Shown: positions 45,319-53,827 of the stretch, one piece after another
Numbering within the stretch: position 1 is the stretch's first letter
Layout: each line of letters opens with the position of its first letter
Position numbers and translations under genes: made by a program
DNA from: Candidatus Fimivivens faecavium
GTDB lineage: Bacteria; Bacillota; Clostridia; Oscillospirales; Ruminococcaceae
Direction of reading: 5' to 3'
Length of the DNA stretch: 64,000 nucleotides
Assembly (NCBI GenBank): GCA_018716105.1
Contig: DVKH01000025.1
Coordinates: 27,250-91,249, forward strand
Notes under the pieces: generated by a model
The model's input: the letters and a program-made list of their open reading frames with translations, nothing else
Databases searched by the model: none
Told to the model about the DNA's origin: nothing

Positions 45319-46499
45319 TGGATTATAAAAAGATTCTGTCCGAAAAGGTTCAGGGAATCAAACCGTCGGGCATCCGCCGCTTTTTTGACCTCGCCAACGA
45401 GATGGAGGGCGTGATCTCGCTCGGCGTCGGCGAACCCGATTTCAAAACCCCCTGGATGATCCGCCGCGCGGGCATCCAGTCGCTCGAGCGCGGAAAGACC
45501 TGGTACACCGCGAACGCGGGCATGCCGGAGCTGAACAGGGAGATCGCCAACTACCTCGCCCGGCGGTTCGGCCTGCTCTACAACCCGAAGAGCGAGATCT
45601 TCGTCACGGTCGGCGGGTCCGAGGCGATCGACATGTGCATCCGCGCGCTGGTCAACCCCGGCGACGAGGTGATGGTGGTCGAGCCGAGCTTCGTCTGCTA
45701 TTCGCCGATTGCGGAGCTTTCCTACGGCAAGGCGGTCCATATCGCCACCCGCGCGCAGGACGGCTTCCGCCTCACGCCCGAGGCGCTCAAAGCCGCGATC
45801 ACGCCCAGGTCCAAGCTCCTGATCCTGCCGTTCCCGTCGAACCCGACCGGCGCGGTGATGGAGAAGCGGCATCTCGAAGCGATTGCCGAGGTGCTGCGCG
45901 GCACCGGCATCATGGTGCTGTCGGACGAGATTTATGCCGAGCTGACCTATTCGGGCCAGCACTGCTCGATCGCTTCGCTCCCCGATATGAAGGAGCGGAC
46001 CATCGTTGTGGGCGGCTTTTCGAAGTCCTATGCGATGACCGGCTGGCGGCTCGGCTATGCCTGCGGCCCGGCGCCCGTCATCCAGCAGATGCTGAAGATT
46101 CACCAGTTTGCAATCATGTGCGCGCCGACCGTCAGCCAGTTTGCGGCTGTTGAGGCTTTAAAACACGGGGATGAGTCGATCGCCGAGATGCGGCAGGAGT
46201 ATGACGAGCGCCGGAAGGTCCTCGTCAACAGCCTCAACCACCTGGGCCTGACCTGTTTTGAGCCGAAGGGCGCGTTTTATGTCTTCCCGTCGATTCAGAA
46301 GACGGGGCTTTCGAGCGAGGAATTCTGCGAGCGGCTTCTGTATTCCCAGAAGGTCGCGGTCGTGCCGGGCGGCGCGTTCGGCGGCTGCGGCGAAGGCTTT
46401 GTGCGGATTTCCTATTCCTATTCGGTTGAGCATCTGATGGAGGCGCTCCGGCGGATTGAACTGTTCCTCGAAGAGCTGGAACGGGAGAAAACCGCGTGA
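45318..46499 (+). CDS. Class I/II PLP-dependent aminotransferase
   Basis: A 393-aa fold-type I aminotransferase. Landmarks are SLGVGEPDFKTP, TVGGSEAIDMCIRALVNPGDEV, LPFPSNPTGAV and LSDEIYAEL. The PLP lysine lies in VGGFSKSYAMTGWRLGY, and the substrate-carboxylate arginine is near FVRISYSYS. It resembles the PatA/AspC-like branch acting on aspartate, aromatic or other amino acids; I cannot choose the substrate. The start ATG at 45318 overlaps the stop of the Lrp gene. Its own stop overlaps the GTG of the next gene, so three genes are coupled. Confidence 0.93.
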   Translation: MDYKKILSEKVQGIKPSGIRRFFDLANEMEGVISLGVGEPDFKTPWMIRRAGIQSLERGKTWYTANAGMPELNREIANYLARRFGLLYNPKSEIFVTVGGSEAIDMCIRALVNPGDEVMVVEPSFVCYSPIAELSYGKAVHIATRAQDGFRLTPEALKAAITPRSKLLILPFPSNPTGAVMEKRHLEAIAEVLRGTGIMVLSDEIYAELTYSGQHCSIASLPDMKERTIVVGGFSKSYAMTGWRLGYACGPAPVIQQMLKIHQFAIMCAPTVSQFAAVEALKHGDESIAEMRQEYDERRKVLVNSLNHLGLTCFEPKGAFYVFPSIQKTGLSSEEFCERLLYSQKVAVVPGGAFGGCGEGFVRISYSYSVEHLMEALRRIELFLEELEREKTA

Positions 46500-47638
46500 G
46501 GCCGCAGGTTTCGGTGCTGGCGGTTCCTTCTTATGACGAGGGCGAGGTCATGGAGGCGGTTGAGACGCATTTGCGGCTCAACCGCTTTTCCGAACTGCTC
46601 CGCCCGGGGGCGACCGTGCTGCTAAAGCCCAACCTCCTGATGAAGCGCGCGCCGGAAACCGCGACGACCACCCACCCGGCGTTCGTCGCCGCGGTGGTCC
46701 GTGCGCTTCGCGCGCTCGGCGCAGGGGAGATTACCGTCGCCGATTCCCCGGGCGGCCCATATACTGCCGCGGCGCTCGAGGGGGTTTACGCCGCCTCCGG
46801 GATGGCCGCCGCGGAAGCGGCCGGCGCGCGGCTCAACCGCGGGACCGGTTTTCGGCCGGTTCCCTCCGCGGGGAAAGCGGTGAGCGAGTTTTCGCTGATC
46901 GATCCGGTGGCCGGCGCCGACCTGGTGATCAACCTCCCGAAGCTCAAAACCCACGGCATGACCGGGATGAGCGGCGCGGTCAAAAACCTGTTCGGCTGTA
47001 TTCCGGGCCTCCAGAAGCCGGAACTCCACTTCCAGTTCCCGGAGCCGGAGCGGTTCTCCGCGATGCTGGTCGATCTCGCGCTCACGGTGCGGCCGTCGCT
47101 GACCATCGTCGACGGGATCGATGCGATGGAGGGGAACGGCCCCTCCGGCGGGGAGGTGCGGCGGCTCGGCCTTACTTTTGCCTCCCGGGACCCGTTTGCG
47201 CTCGACCTCATTGCCGCGGCGGCGCTTGGGATGGCGCCCGGCGAGGTGACCACCCTTGCCGAGAGCATCCGGCGCGGCCTCTGTCCCGCGTCGCCCGGCG
47301 GCGTCGACCTGCTCGGCGGCGGTTTTCGAACCGTTCCAAACTGGAAACGCGCCGAGGGCAAGGCCCTCGATTTCGCCGACCATGCGCCCGCCGCGCTCCG
47401 TCCGGCGCTTCGAAAGCTGATGCCGCTTTTAGCGCCGCGCCCGGCTATCCGGACCCGCGACTGCGTCGGCTGCGGGAAATGCGCCGAAAGCTGTCCTGCG
47501 AAGGTGATCCGGATCACCGGCGGGAAGGCCGTCATCCGGCGGCGGGGCTGTATCCGCTGTTTCTGCTGCCACGAAATGTGCCCGGTCCGGGCGGTCGATA
47601 TCCGGCGCAGCCCGCTTCTGCACGGAACGCGGCGCTGA
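46496..47638 (+). CDS. DUF362 protein with C-terminal 2x[4Fe-4S] ferredoxin domain
   Basis: A 380-aa protein. The DUF362 part covers about residues 1-300: LLKPNLLMKRAPETATTTHP, ITVADSPGGPY, INLPKLKTHGMTGMSGAVKNLFGCIPG and IVDGIDAMEGNGPSGG. A bacterial-type ferredoxin domain follows with CVGCGKCAESCP and CIRCFCCHEMCP, eight cysteines for two [4Fe-4S] clusters. DUF362-ferredoxin fusions are common in anaerobes and their function is unknown. The GTG start overlaps the aminotransferase stop. The clusters support an anaerobic host. Confidence 0.9.
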   Translation: MRPQVSVLAVPSYDEGEVMEAVETHLRLNRFSELLRPGATVLLKPNLLMKRAPETATTTHPAFVAAVVRALRALGAGEITVADSPGGPYTAAALEGVYAASGMAAAEAAGARLNRGTGFRPVPSAGKAVSEFSLIDPVAGADLVINLPKLKTHGMTGMSGAVKNLFGCIPGLQKPELHFQFPEPERFSAMLVDLALTVRPSLTIVDGIDAMEGNGPSGGEVRRLGLTFASRDPFALDLIAAAALGMAPGEVTTLAESIRRGLCPASPGGVDLLGGGFRTVPNWKRAEGKALDFADHAPAALRPALRKLMPLLAPRPAIRTRDCVGCGKCAESCPAKVIRITGGKAVIRRRGCIRCFCCHEMCPVRAVDIRRSPLLHGTRR

Positions 47639-47689
47639 TGGGGAACTGCATGATCCGCGCGGCGATGCGCGGCCAGAAAGGGAAATAGG

Positions 47690-48598
47690 ATGAAACGTAA
47701 CCGTGAAGCGGTCGCCATTGCGCCCGCGAAAATCAATCTCTCGCTCGAAATCCTCGGCCGCCGCGAGGACGGCTATCATCTGCTGCACAGCGTGATGCAG
47801 GCGGTTGGGCGTTACAATGTTGTGACCGCCGCGGCGGCGGAGACGGAGGGGATCGCGCTTTCGAGCGGGAGCGCCGAGCTTGCCTGCGGGCCGGAGAACA
47901 CGGCCTTTCGCGCCGCGCAAAAATTTTTTGAGGCGGTTGGCGAGGCACCGGCGGTCCGGATTGAAATCGAAAAGCAGATTCCGTGGCAGGCGGGGCTCGG
48001 TTCCGCTTCCGCCGATGCGGCGGGGACGCTGGTTGCGCTCAACGCCCTTTATTCCTCGCCGCTCGGGCGGGACGAGCTTTTGGCCCTCGGCGCGGCGGTC
48101 GGCGCGGACGTGCCGTTCTGCCTTGCGGGCGGGACGATGCTCGCGGAGGGAATCGGCGAGGTTTTGACGCCGCTCCCCACCCCGCAGGGGCTTTTTTATG
48201 TGATCGCAAAGCCCGAGGGGGTCGGCGTTTCCACGCCGGAGGCCTACCGGCTCTACGACGCGGCGCCAAGGGGAAAACGCTCGCGCAAAGCGGCCGCGAA
48301 GCTCGCGCGGTTTCTGCGCAGGACCGGCGGGAGCGACCCGGCGGGAATTGCGCCGCTGCTGCGCAACGACCTCGAGGCTCCGGCGGCGCCGCCCGAATCG
48401 CTTGAATTAAAACGTCTTCTGCTCGCCAACGGCGCTCTCGCGGCCCAGATGACCGGTTCCGGGTCGGCCGTTTTCGGCGTCTTTACCTCGCGCGAGGAGG
48501 CGAATCTCGCGCAGGAGGCGCTTTGCGCCCCGGGAACGCTCTCCTTTTTCGCGGCAAACGCGCGCGGCGGCGCGGAAATTTTCAAAGTGACTGAATAA
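47690..48598 (+). CDS. ispE: 4-diphosphocytidyl-2-C-methyl-D-erythritol kinase (IspE)
   Basis: A 302-aa GHMP kinase of the MEP (non-mevalonate) isoprenoid pathway. It shows AIAPAKINLSLEILGRREDGYHLLHSVMQAV at the N-terminus, the GHMP motif PWQAGLGSASADAAGTL, and GADVPFCLAGGTMLAEGIGE, with the third motif ALAAQMTGSGSAVFGVF near the C-terminus. It starts 51 bases after the DUF362 gene with a GAAATAGG site. A possible regulatory hairpin separates it from spoIIR. Confidence 0.96.
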   Translation: MKRNREAVAIAPAKINLSLEILGRREDGYHLLHSVMQAVGRYNVVTAAAAETEGIALSSGSAELACGPENTAFRAAQKFFEAVGEAPAVRIEIEKQIPWQAGLGSASADAAGTLVALNALYSSPLGRDELLALGAAVGADVPFCLAGGTMLAEGIGEVLTPLPTPQGLFYVIAKPEGVGVSTPEAYRLYDAAPRGKRSRKAAAKLARFLRRTGGSDPAGIAPLLRNDLEAPAAPPESLELKRLLLANGALAAQMTGSGSAVFGVFTSREEANLAQEALCAPGTLSFFAANARGGAEIFKVTE

Positions 48599-48605
48599 CA
48601 ACAGG

Positions 48606-48663
48606 AAATCCTGCCCATTCTACCGTCGGAGAACCGTTTCGACAGCAGAGAAAGGCAGGATTT
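48606..48663 (+). promoter_or_regulatory. Stem-loop covering the spoIIR ribosome site
   Basis: AAATCCTGCC (48606-48615) pairs with GGCAGGATTT (48653-48662), closing a loop of about 37 bases. The right arm overlaps the AAAGGCAGG ribosome site of spoIIR and is followed by TTT directly before its ATG. It can be read as a weak terminator of ispE or as a translation-blocking hairpin. Confidence 0.4.
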
Positions 48664-48665
48664 TT

Positions 48666-49322
48666 ATGAACTCGTTGATACATACAGCGTCCAAAGAGGG
48701 ACTGAGCTTTTCCGCAAAGCTGACCGTCGCCATGCTTTTGGCCTTGATCGTCTCGTTCTGTTATGGTGCGATTGTACCGTTTGCCCGGGAATGCGAGGCG
48801 GTGCGGGACGAAACGCTCCGGCTCCACATCCTTGCAAACTCCGACAGCGACGAGGACCAGCGGGTGAAGCTCCTGGTCCGGGATGCGGTCCTCCGGGAAT
48901 ACGGGGAATTGTTCGGTTCCTGCGCTGACAACCGGGAGGCGGCTCAGGCGGCGCTTTTGCACAGAGACGAGATCCGGGCGCTCTGTGAGCGCACCCTCGC
49001 CGAAAACGGGGCGGAACCGGAAGCGGAGGTTATGGTCACCGAGATGTACTTTTCAACCCGCACCTATGAGGAGGGCGTCACCCTTCCGGCGGGGCGGTAT
49101 CTCGCGCTGCGGATTCTGCTGGGCGAGGGGAACGGCCGCAACTGGTGGTGCGTGATGTATCCGCCGCTCTGCATTCCCGCCGCGAGCGAGGAACACGCCG
49201 CGCAGATTGAGGAGAACATCCGCGCTCTTTCTGAAACGCCGAACTATCAGCCGAAGTTCGCGGTTGTCGAGCTTTATGAACATCTGCGGGACAGCGTTGG
49301 TAAGTTCATAAAAGAAGAATAA
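48666..49322 (+). CDS. spoIIR: Stage II sporulation protein R
   Basis: A 218-aa signal protein made in the forespore under sigma F and exported to the intermembrane space. There it triggers SpoIIGA to process pro-sigma E in the mother cell. An N-terminal signal anchor (LTVAMLLALIVSFCYGAIVPFA) precedes the conserved LRLHILANSDSDEDQRVKLLVRDAVL block and the C-terminal WWCVMYPPLC motif. The family is recognised by these three segments. AAAGGCAGG is 8 bases upstream. No sigma-F promoter was evident in the short leader, so it may be coexpressed from upstream. Confidence 0.95.
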   Translation: MNSLIHTASKEGLSFSAKLTVAMLLALIVSFCYGAIVPFARECEAVRDETLRLHILANSDSDEDQRVKLLVRDAVLREYGELFGSCADNREAAQAALLHRDEIRALCERTLAENGAEPEAEVMVTEMYFSTRTYEEGVTLPAGRYLALRILLGEGNGRNWWCVMYPPLCIPAASEEHAAQIEENIRALSETPNYQPKFAVVELYEHLRDSVGKFIKEE

Positions 49323-49403
49323 AAGGCCGGCGCCGTGTGATTCCCTTTGGATGAGGAAGAGCAAAGGGAACAGGAAGACAGAAAGGTTCAATCGCCGGGC
49401 GAA

Positions 49404-49477
49404 AAGGACGCTTCCGCAGGGGGCGTCCTTTTCGTTGATTAGAAGCCGCGGACTTGTCATTCGTCCGCGGCCTTTTT
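49404..49477 (+). terminator. Two tandem terminators after spoIIR
   Basis: AAAGGACGC/GGGCGTCCTTTT (49404-49434) and GCCGCGGAC/GTCCGCGGCCTTTTTT (about 49443-49477) both have T runs. Confidence 0.8.
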
Positions 49478-49516
49478 TGGCGCAAACGGAAAGGGCGGCA
49501 ATATCAAGGGCCTGTA

Positions 49517-49546
49517 TTGAAAAAATGCGGCGTTCCATGTTATAGT
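49517..49546 (+). promoter_or_regulatory. Promoter of the phosphorelay operon
   Basis: TTGAAA and TATAGT are 18 bases apart, about 100 bases before the HD-GYP gene. Confidence 0.55.
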
Positions 49547-49643
49547 GAACACAGGCGCCCTGGGCCGATTTGATCCATCAAAGGCGTTGGATATGGGAGA
49601 AGGATGTTTGTTTGCATAAAAATCGTTCTGGGAGGGATGTGGT

Positions 49644-50729
49644 ATGAGGGAAAACCCCCAGTCTCCCCGGGTCCCGTCCGAAGTGAGTACCATTTTGATC
49701 ATTGACGATGATGAAATCAACCGGGGGATTCTCAATCATCTGTTTTGCATGGACTATGCGATTGAAGAAGCCGAAAACGGCAAACAGGGTTTGGAAGCCG
49801 TTTTCCAAAACCGACATCGCATTTGCGCGGTTCTGTTAGATGTCGTGATGCCGGAAATGAGCGGTCTTGAGGTTTTGAGACGGCTCAAAGAGGCAGGGGT
49901 TCTGGAACACATACCCGTTTTTCTGATTACGTCGGAAGTGGACGCGGCAATCAGACAGGGGTATGAATTGGGCGCGATGGATGTGATCAGCAAACCAATC
50001 GTACCCTATCTTGTGCAGCGGCGGGTTCATTCTGTGGTTGAACTTTTTCAAGCGCGGCGGGAACTCAAATACCGCGTAGAGCGGCAAGAGGAAGAACTTT
50101 TGAAAAAGACGCGCGAGATCCTTGAACTGAACCAGGGCATGATTGAATCGCTGTCTGCCGCGATTGAGTTCAGAAATGAAGAATCCGGCGGACATGTAAG
50201 GCGAATCCATGACATCACCGCGGCGCTGCTGTTGGAAACGGATTTTTGTCCGGGTTTGACGGAAGATGAAATAGAAAATATCGCTTTGGCCGCAATTATG
50301 CACGATGTTGGTAAAATTGCCATACCGGACTGCGTTTTGAGCAAACCCGGCAGATTGACGCCAGACGAGTTTGAAACCATGAAAACCCATACCATCCAAG
50401 GGGGCGAGCTGCTGGAACGCATTCCTCAGCTTCAGCATCATGGGGCCTATCGCTACGCCTGGGACATCGCCCGGCACCATCACGAGAGATGGGACGGCAA
50501 CGGCTATCCGGACAGGCTGAAAGGCGATGCGATCACGCCGTGGGCGCAGGCGGTTTCCATTGCCGATGTGTACGATGCGTTGAGCTGCAAGCGCGTCTAC
50601 AAGGATGCTCTCCCGCGCGAAAAGGCGCTGGAGATGATCCGCTCCGGGCAATGCGGGATATTCAATCCGAAGCTGCTGGACTGCTTTTTTGAAGTGGAAC
50701 CCCGGCTCGCGCCGCTTTATAGACACTAG
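49644..50729 (+). CDS. Response regulator with HD-GYP output (putative c-di-GMP phosphodiesterase)
   Basis: A 361-aa protein. The receiver domain, residues about 14-135, has IDDDEINRG and the phosphoacceptor D66 in VLLDVVMPEMSG. A coiled linker (YRVERQEEELLKKTREILEL) leads to an HD-GYP domain with ESGGHVRRI, the HD pair in IMHDVGKIAIPD near residue 219, HH in DIARHHHERWDGNGYPDRLKGD, and SIADVYDAL. HD-GYP proteins hydrolyse cyclic di-GMP to pGpG or GMP. Genes for an HPt protein and a hybrid kinase follow, so phosphorylation probably gates this activity. The ATG has GGGAGGGATGTGGT upstream. Confidence 0.94.
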   Translation: MRENPQSPRVPSEVSTILIIDDDEINRGILNHLFCMDYAIEEAENGKQGLEAVFQNRHRICAVLLDVVMPEMSGLEVLRRLKEAGVLEHIPVFLITSEVDAAIRQGYELGAMDVISKPIVPYLVQRRVHSVVELFQARRELKYRVERQEEELLKKTREILELNQGMIESLSAAIEFRNEESGGHVRRIHDITAALLLETDFCPGLTEDEIENIALAAIMHDVGKIAIPDCVLSKPGRLTPDEFETMKTHTIQGGELLERIPQLQHHGAYRYAWDIARHHHERWDGNGYPDRLKGDAITPWAQAVSIADVYDALSCKRVYKDALPREKALEMIRSGQCGIFNPKLLDCFFEVEPRLAPLYRH

Positions 50730-50761
50730 GAAAAGAAAATTAAGGACAGGGGGAGCCTATT

Positions 50762-51118
50762 TTGCAAGCACTTGCGAGAGAGCGGTTGGAAAACGCCGGA
50801 ATCGATGTGACAGGCGCTTTGGAACGCTTTATGGGAAACGGCGTTCTCCTCGAACGATTCCTGAAAAAATTTCTAAGCGACCCCAATTATGAAAAACTGG
50901 CGGCGGCGGTTGACGCTGGAGACCAGGAGAACGCACTGACGGCGGCGCATACCCTCAAAGGCGTGTGCGGGAATCTGGGAATGACCGAGCTGTTCGATCT
51001 TACAGCCAAGCAGGTTGCGGCTTTTCGGGCCGGTCGTTGGGAAGATGCGATCCGTTTCATGCCGAATATTTCCCTTGCTTACGGGCGGGTAATCGATGGC
51101 ATCAAAGGTTTAGAATAG
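50762..51118 (+). CDS. HPt phosphotransfer protein
   Basis: A 118-aa helical protein with the histidine phosphotransfer motif [13 protein letters not shown]; the phospho-acceptor is H63. It follows the HD-GYP gene by 32 bases. The TTG start is supported by AGGGGGAGCC a few bases upstream. It probably shuttles phosphate between the receiver domains of the hybrid kinase and the D66 receiver of the HD-GYP protein. Length 118 aa is standard for a standalone HPt. Confidence 0.9.
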   Translation: MQALARERLENAGIDVTGALERFMGNGVLLERFLKKFLSDPNYEKLAAAVDAGDQENALTAAHTLKGVCGNLGMTELFDLTAKQVAAFRAGRWEDAIRFMPNISLAYGRVIDGIKGLE

Positions 51119-51128
51119 GCGGCGGGGA

Positions 51129-53696
51129 ATGGATAAAAAGGTGAAACGGGTATTCGGCGCGACAATTGCCGGAATGCTGCTTTTCTGCGTTTTGGTATTT
51201 ACGGTTATCACCGTACATATGACCAAAGAAAATACGGAAACGATGGATACCGTTGCAGATACTTATATGTCCGGCATGAGTATTCAGATTCAGAACCATT
51301 TTGAAACGCTGGTTAATATGCAACTGATGCAGGTGGACGGCGTCGTCCAGGCTTTGCCGCCCGAATCTGTTGAGCAGCTCGATGAAACGGTGAAAAACGG
51401 GTTTGCCAAGATGGCCGGCCTGCGGCAGTTTACCCACCTGTTTCTCCTTGACACCGAGGGCGGCTCGGAATCGCTTTATGGCGGCGATGTCGAAGTGGAG
51501 AGCCGGGACGCCTTTATCAACGCTTTGAACAATAACGAAACAATGGTAACAGCGGGCAGGACTGCCGATGGAAAAAAGCTCCTGCTCTATGGCGTTTCTG
51601 TCGGCTATCCGACAGGAACGGGGTACCCCATGTCAAATGGCGGACATTGCACCGCCCTTGTCGCCGGCGTCCCGCTGGATCGTTTGAAAGATTCTTTGTC
51701 TTTGGGGTTGGATCAGTCCTTGATTTTTTCCCATGTCCTTCGTGCAGACGGCGCCTACTTAATCAACAGCACCGGCGAAACCGATATGGAAAACTGTCTG
51801 GAATGGGTGCGATATAACGGCGGAATCGAAGGGACTGAGGATATTGACGTCATTGTTGAGGATATGGCCGCCGCGCTTACAGAGCGAAAGGAATACAACA
51901 ATGTGATTACGGTCGGCGGAGAGATGCGCCATTTCTCCATGTCCCCTCTGCCAAATACAGAGTGGACGATCATCACTGTGATGCCTCATGGCGTTCTGGA
52001 TGAGGCGTTGAGCGATTTGGGGCGTCAGCGGATCGCTACTTCACTGTTAAGCGGTATGGCCTTTCTTATTGCCATGTTGTTCGTCTATTATGTTTATTGG
52101 AGATTCTCCAGGCGGCAGATGCAGGAACTTGAGGCTGCCCGGGAGGAAGCGGAGCAAGCGAACAAAGCCAAGAGCGAATTCCTTTCCAACATGAGCCATG
52201 ACATCCGCACCCCGATGAACGCCATTATCGGCATGACGGCGATTGCGGCCTCAAATATTGATCATCGGGACAAGGTTATGGACTGCCTGCGAAAGATCAC
52301 GCTGTCCAGCAAGCACCTGCTCGGCCTGATTAACGATGTGCTGGATATGTCAAAAATCGAAAGCGGCAAGCTGACGCTCAATGTTGACCTGCTCTCCCTG
52401 CGCGAAACGATAGACGGCGTTGTGAGCATCGTCCAGCCGCAGATAAAAGCCCGAAAACAATCGTTCAATATCTTTATCCGCCATATCCAAAACGAGAACA
52501 TTTATGCTGACGGCCTGCGGCTAAACCAGGTGCTGCTGAATCTGCTCTCAAACGCCATGAAGTTCACCCCGGAGGGCGGGAATATTTCCGTAACCGTATC
52601 CCAGGAAGATTCCCCGAAAGGAGAAAACTATGTCCGCACCCATTTTTGGGTAAAAGACAACGGCATTGGCATGACGCCGGAATTTCAAAAGAAAATTTTT
52701 GAGAGTTTTGTCCGCGAGGACAACGCCCGTGTGCGCAAAGTAGAGGGTACGGGCCTGGGCATGGCGATTACAAAATACATTGTGGATAAGGCCGAGGGCA
52801 GCATTGAAGTGAAAAGCGAGCCGGATCGAGGCGCCGAGTTCCACCTCACCTTTGATTTTGAGCGCGGCGAAGCAGAAAACGAGACAATGGTCCTGCCAAG
52901 CTGGGAAGTCCTTGTCGTTGACGATGACGAGGAATTGTGCCGCAGCGCAGCCGACTCTCTGTGCGGGATCGGCGTCCATGCCCAATGGGCGTTGGATGGC
53001 AGGACCGCGATTGAGATGGTGGAAAGGCGGCATGAGCGGCAAAAGGATTACTTTGCTGTTCTGTTGGATTGTAAAATGCCGGGTATGGGCGGCATTGAGA
53101 CAGCGCGCGAAATGCGCCGCCGCGTCGGCGCCGATGTGCCGATCCTGCTGATGTCCGCCTACGACTGGGACGACGTTGAGGAAGAAGCGAGAGAAGCGGG
53201 CATTACAGGCTTTGTCTCCAAGCCCCTGTTCAAATCGACGCTTTACCGTTGTTTGAGCCCCTTTGCAAAACAGAATGTTCAGAATGTTGACCCGCCAGCC
53301 GAACCGCAGATGGATTTTAGCGGAAAGCGTCTGCTGGTAGCGGAGGACAACGAACTGAATTGGGAGATTGTGGACGAGCTTCTTTCCAATGTGGGCTTTG
53401 CTCTCGATTGGGCGGAGAACGGAAGGCTTTGTGTGGAGAAGTTTGACGCTTCAAGGCCGGGATACTATTTCGCGGTTTTGATGGATCTGCGGATGCCCGA
53501 AATGAACGGTTTTGACGCCGCATGCAAGATCCGGGCTATGGAGCGTGCGGACGCTAAGAAAATCCCAATCATTGCCATGACCGCAGACGCTTTTTCAGAC
53601 GACGTAAAGGCTTGTCTTGACTGCGGCATGAACGGGCATGTTGCAAAGCCGTTGAATCTGCAGGAGCTTTTGCGGCTGCTGCAAAAATTCTGTTAG
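51129..53696 (+). CDS. Hybrid sensor histidine kinase with two receiver domains
   Basis: An 855-aa kinase. It has an N-terminal membrane helix ([21 protein letters not shown]), an extracellular sensor of about 260 residues resembling a Cache domain, a second helix ([19 protein letters not shown]), a dimerisation helix with phospho-acceptor H356 in [16 protein letters not shown], and an ATPase domain ([33 protein letters not shown]). Two receivers follow: D646 in [12 protein letters not shown] and D785 in [12 protein letters not shown]. Its gene starts 10 bases after the HPt. Together they form a complete phosphorelay ending in HD-GYP. The ligand is unknown. Confidence 0.94.
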   Translation: MDKKVKRVFGATIAGMLLFCVLVFTVITVHMTKENTETMDTVADTYMSGMSIQIQNHFETLVNMQLMQVDGVVQALPPESVEQLDETVKNGFAKMAGLRQFTHLFLLDTEGGSESLYGGDVEVESRDAFINALNNNETMVTAGRTADGKKLLLYGVSVGYPTGTGYPMSNGGHCTALVAGVPLDRLKDSLSLGLDQSLIFSHVLRADGAYLINSTGETDMENCLEWVRYNGGIEGTEDIDVIVEDMAAALTERKEYNNVITVGGEMRHFSMSPLPNTEWTIITVMPHGVLDEALSDLGRQRIATSLLSGMAFLIAMLFVYYVYWRFSRRQMQELEAAREEAEQANKAKSEFLSNMSHDIRTPMNAIIGMTAIAASNIDHRDKVMDCLRKITLSSKHLLGLINDVLDMSKIESGKLTLNVDLLSLRETIDGVVSIVQPQIKARKQSFNIFIRHIQNENIYADGLRLNQVLLNLLSNAMKFTPEGGNISVTVSQEDSPKGENYVRTHFWVKDNGIGMTPEFQKKIFESFVREDNARVRKVEGTGLGMAITKYIVDKAEGSIEVKSEPDRGAEFHLTFDFERGEAENETMVLPSWEVLVVDDDEELCRSAADSLCGIGVHAQWALDGRTAIEMVERRHERQKDYFAVLLDCKMPGMGGIETAREMRRRVGADVPILLMSAYDWDDVEEEAREAGITGFVSKPLFKSTLYRCLSPFAKQNVQNVDPPAEPQMDFSGKRLLVAEDNELNWEIVDELLSNVGFALDWAENGRLCVEKFDASRPGYYFAVLMDLRMPEMNGFDAACKIRAMERADAKKIPIIAMTADAFSDDVKACLDCGMNGHVAKPLNLQELLRLLQKFC

Positions 53697-53710
53697 ATTT
53701 TATTGTCGGC

Positions 53711-53750
53711 GTAAAAAAGCGCCCTGCAGGCTTTACGCAGGGCGCTTTTT
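53711..53750 (+). terminator. Terminator of the phosphorelay operon
   Basis: AAAAAGCGCCCTGC and GCAGGGCGCTTTTT form a 14-bp stem with a T run. Confidence 0.9.
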
Positions 53751-53827
53751 GATGTGATTTGTTAATTGCGGTTTTGGGTCTCAAGCCGCGCGGCTTGAGG
53801 CACTTTCCGTTCTCCTTTGCTGCCGCT

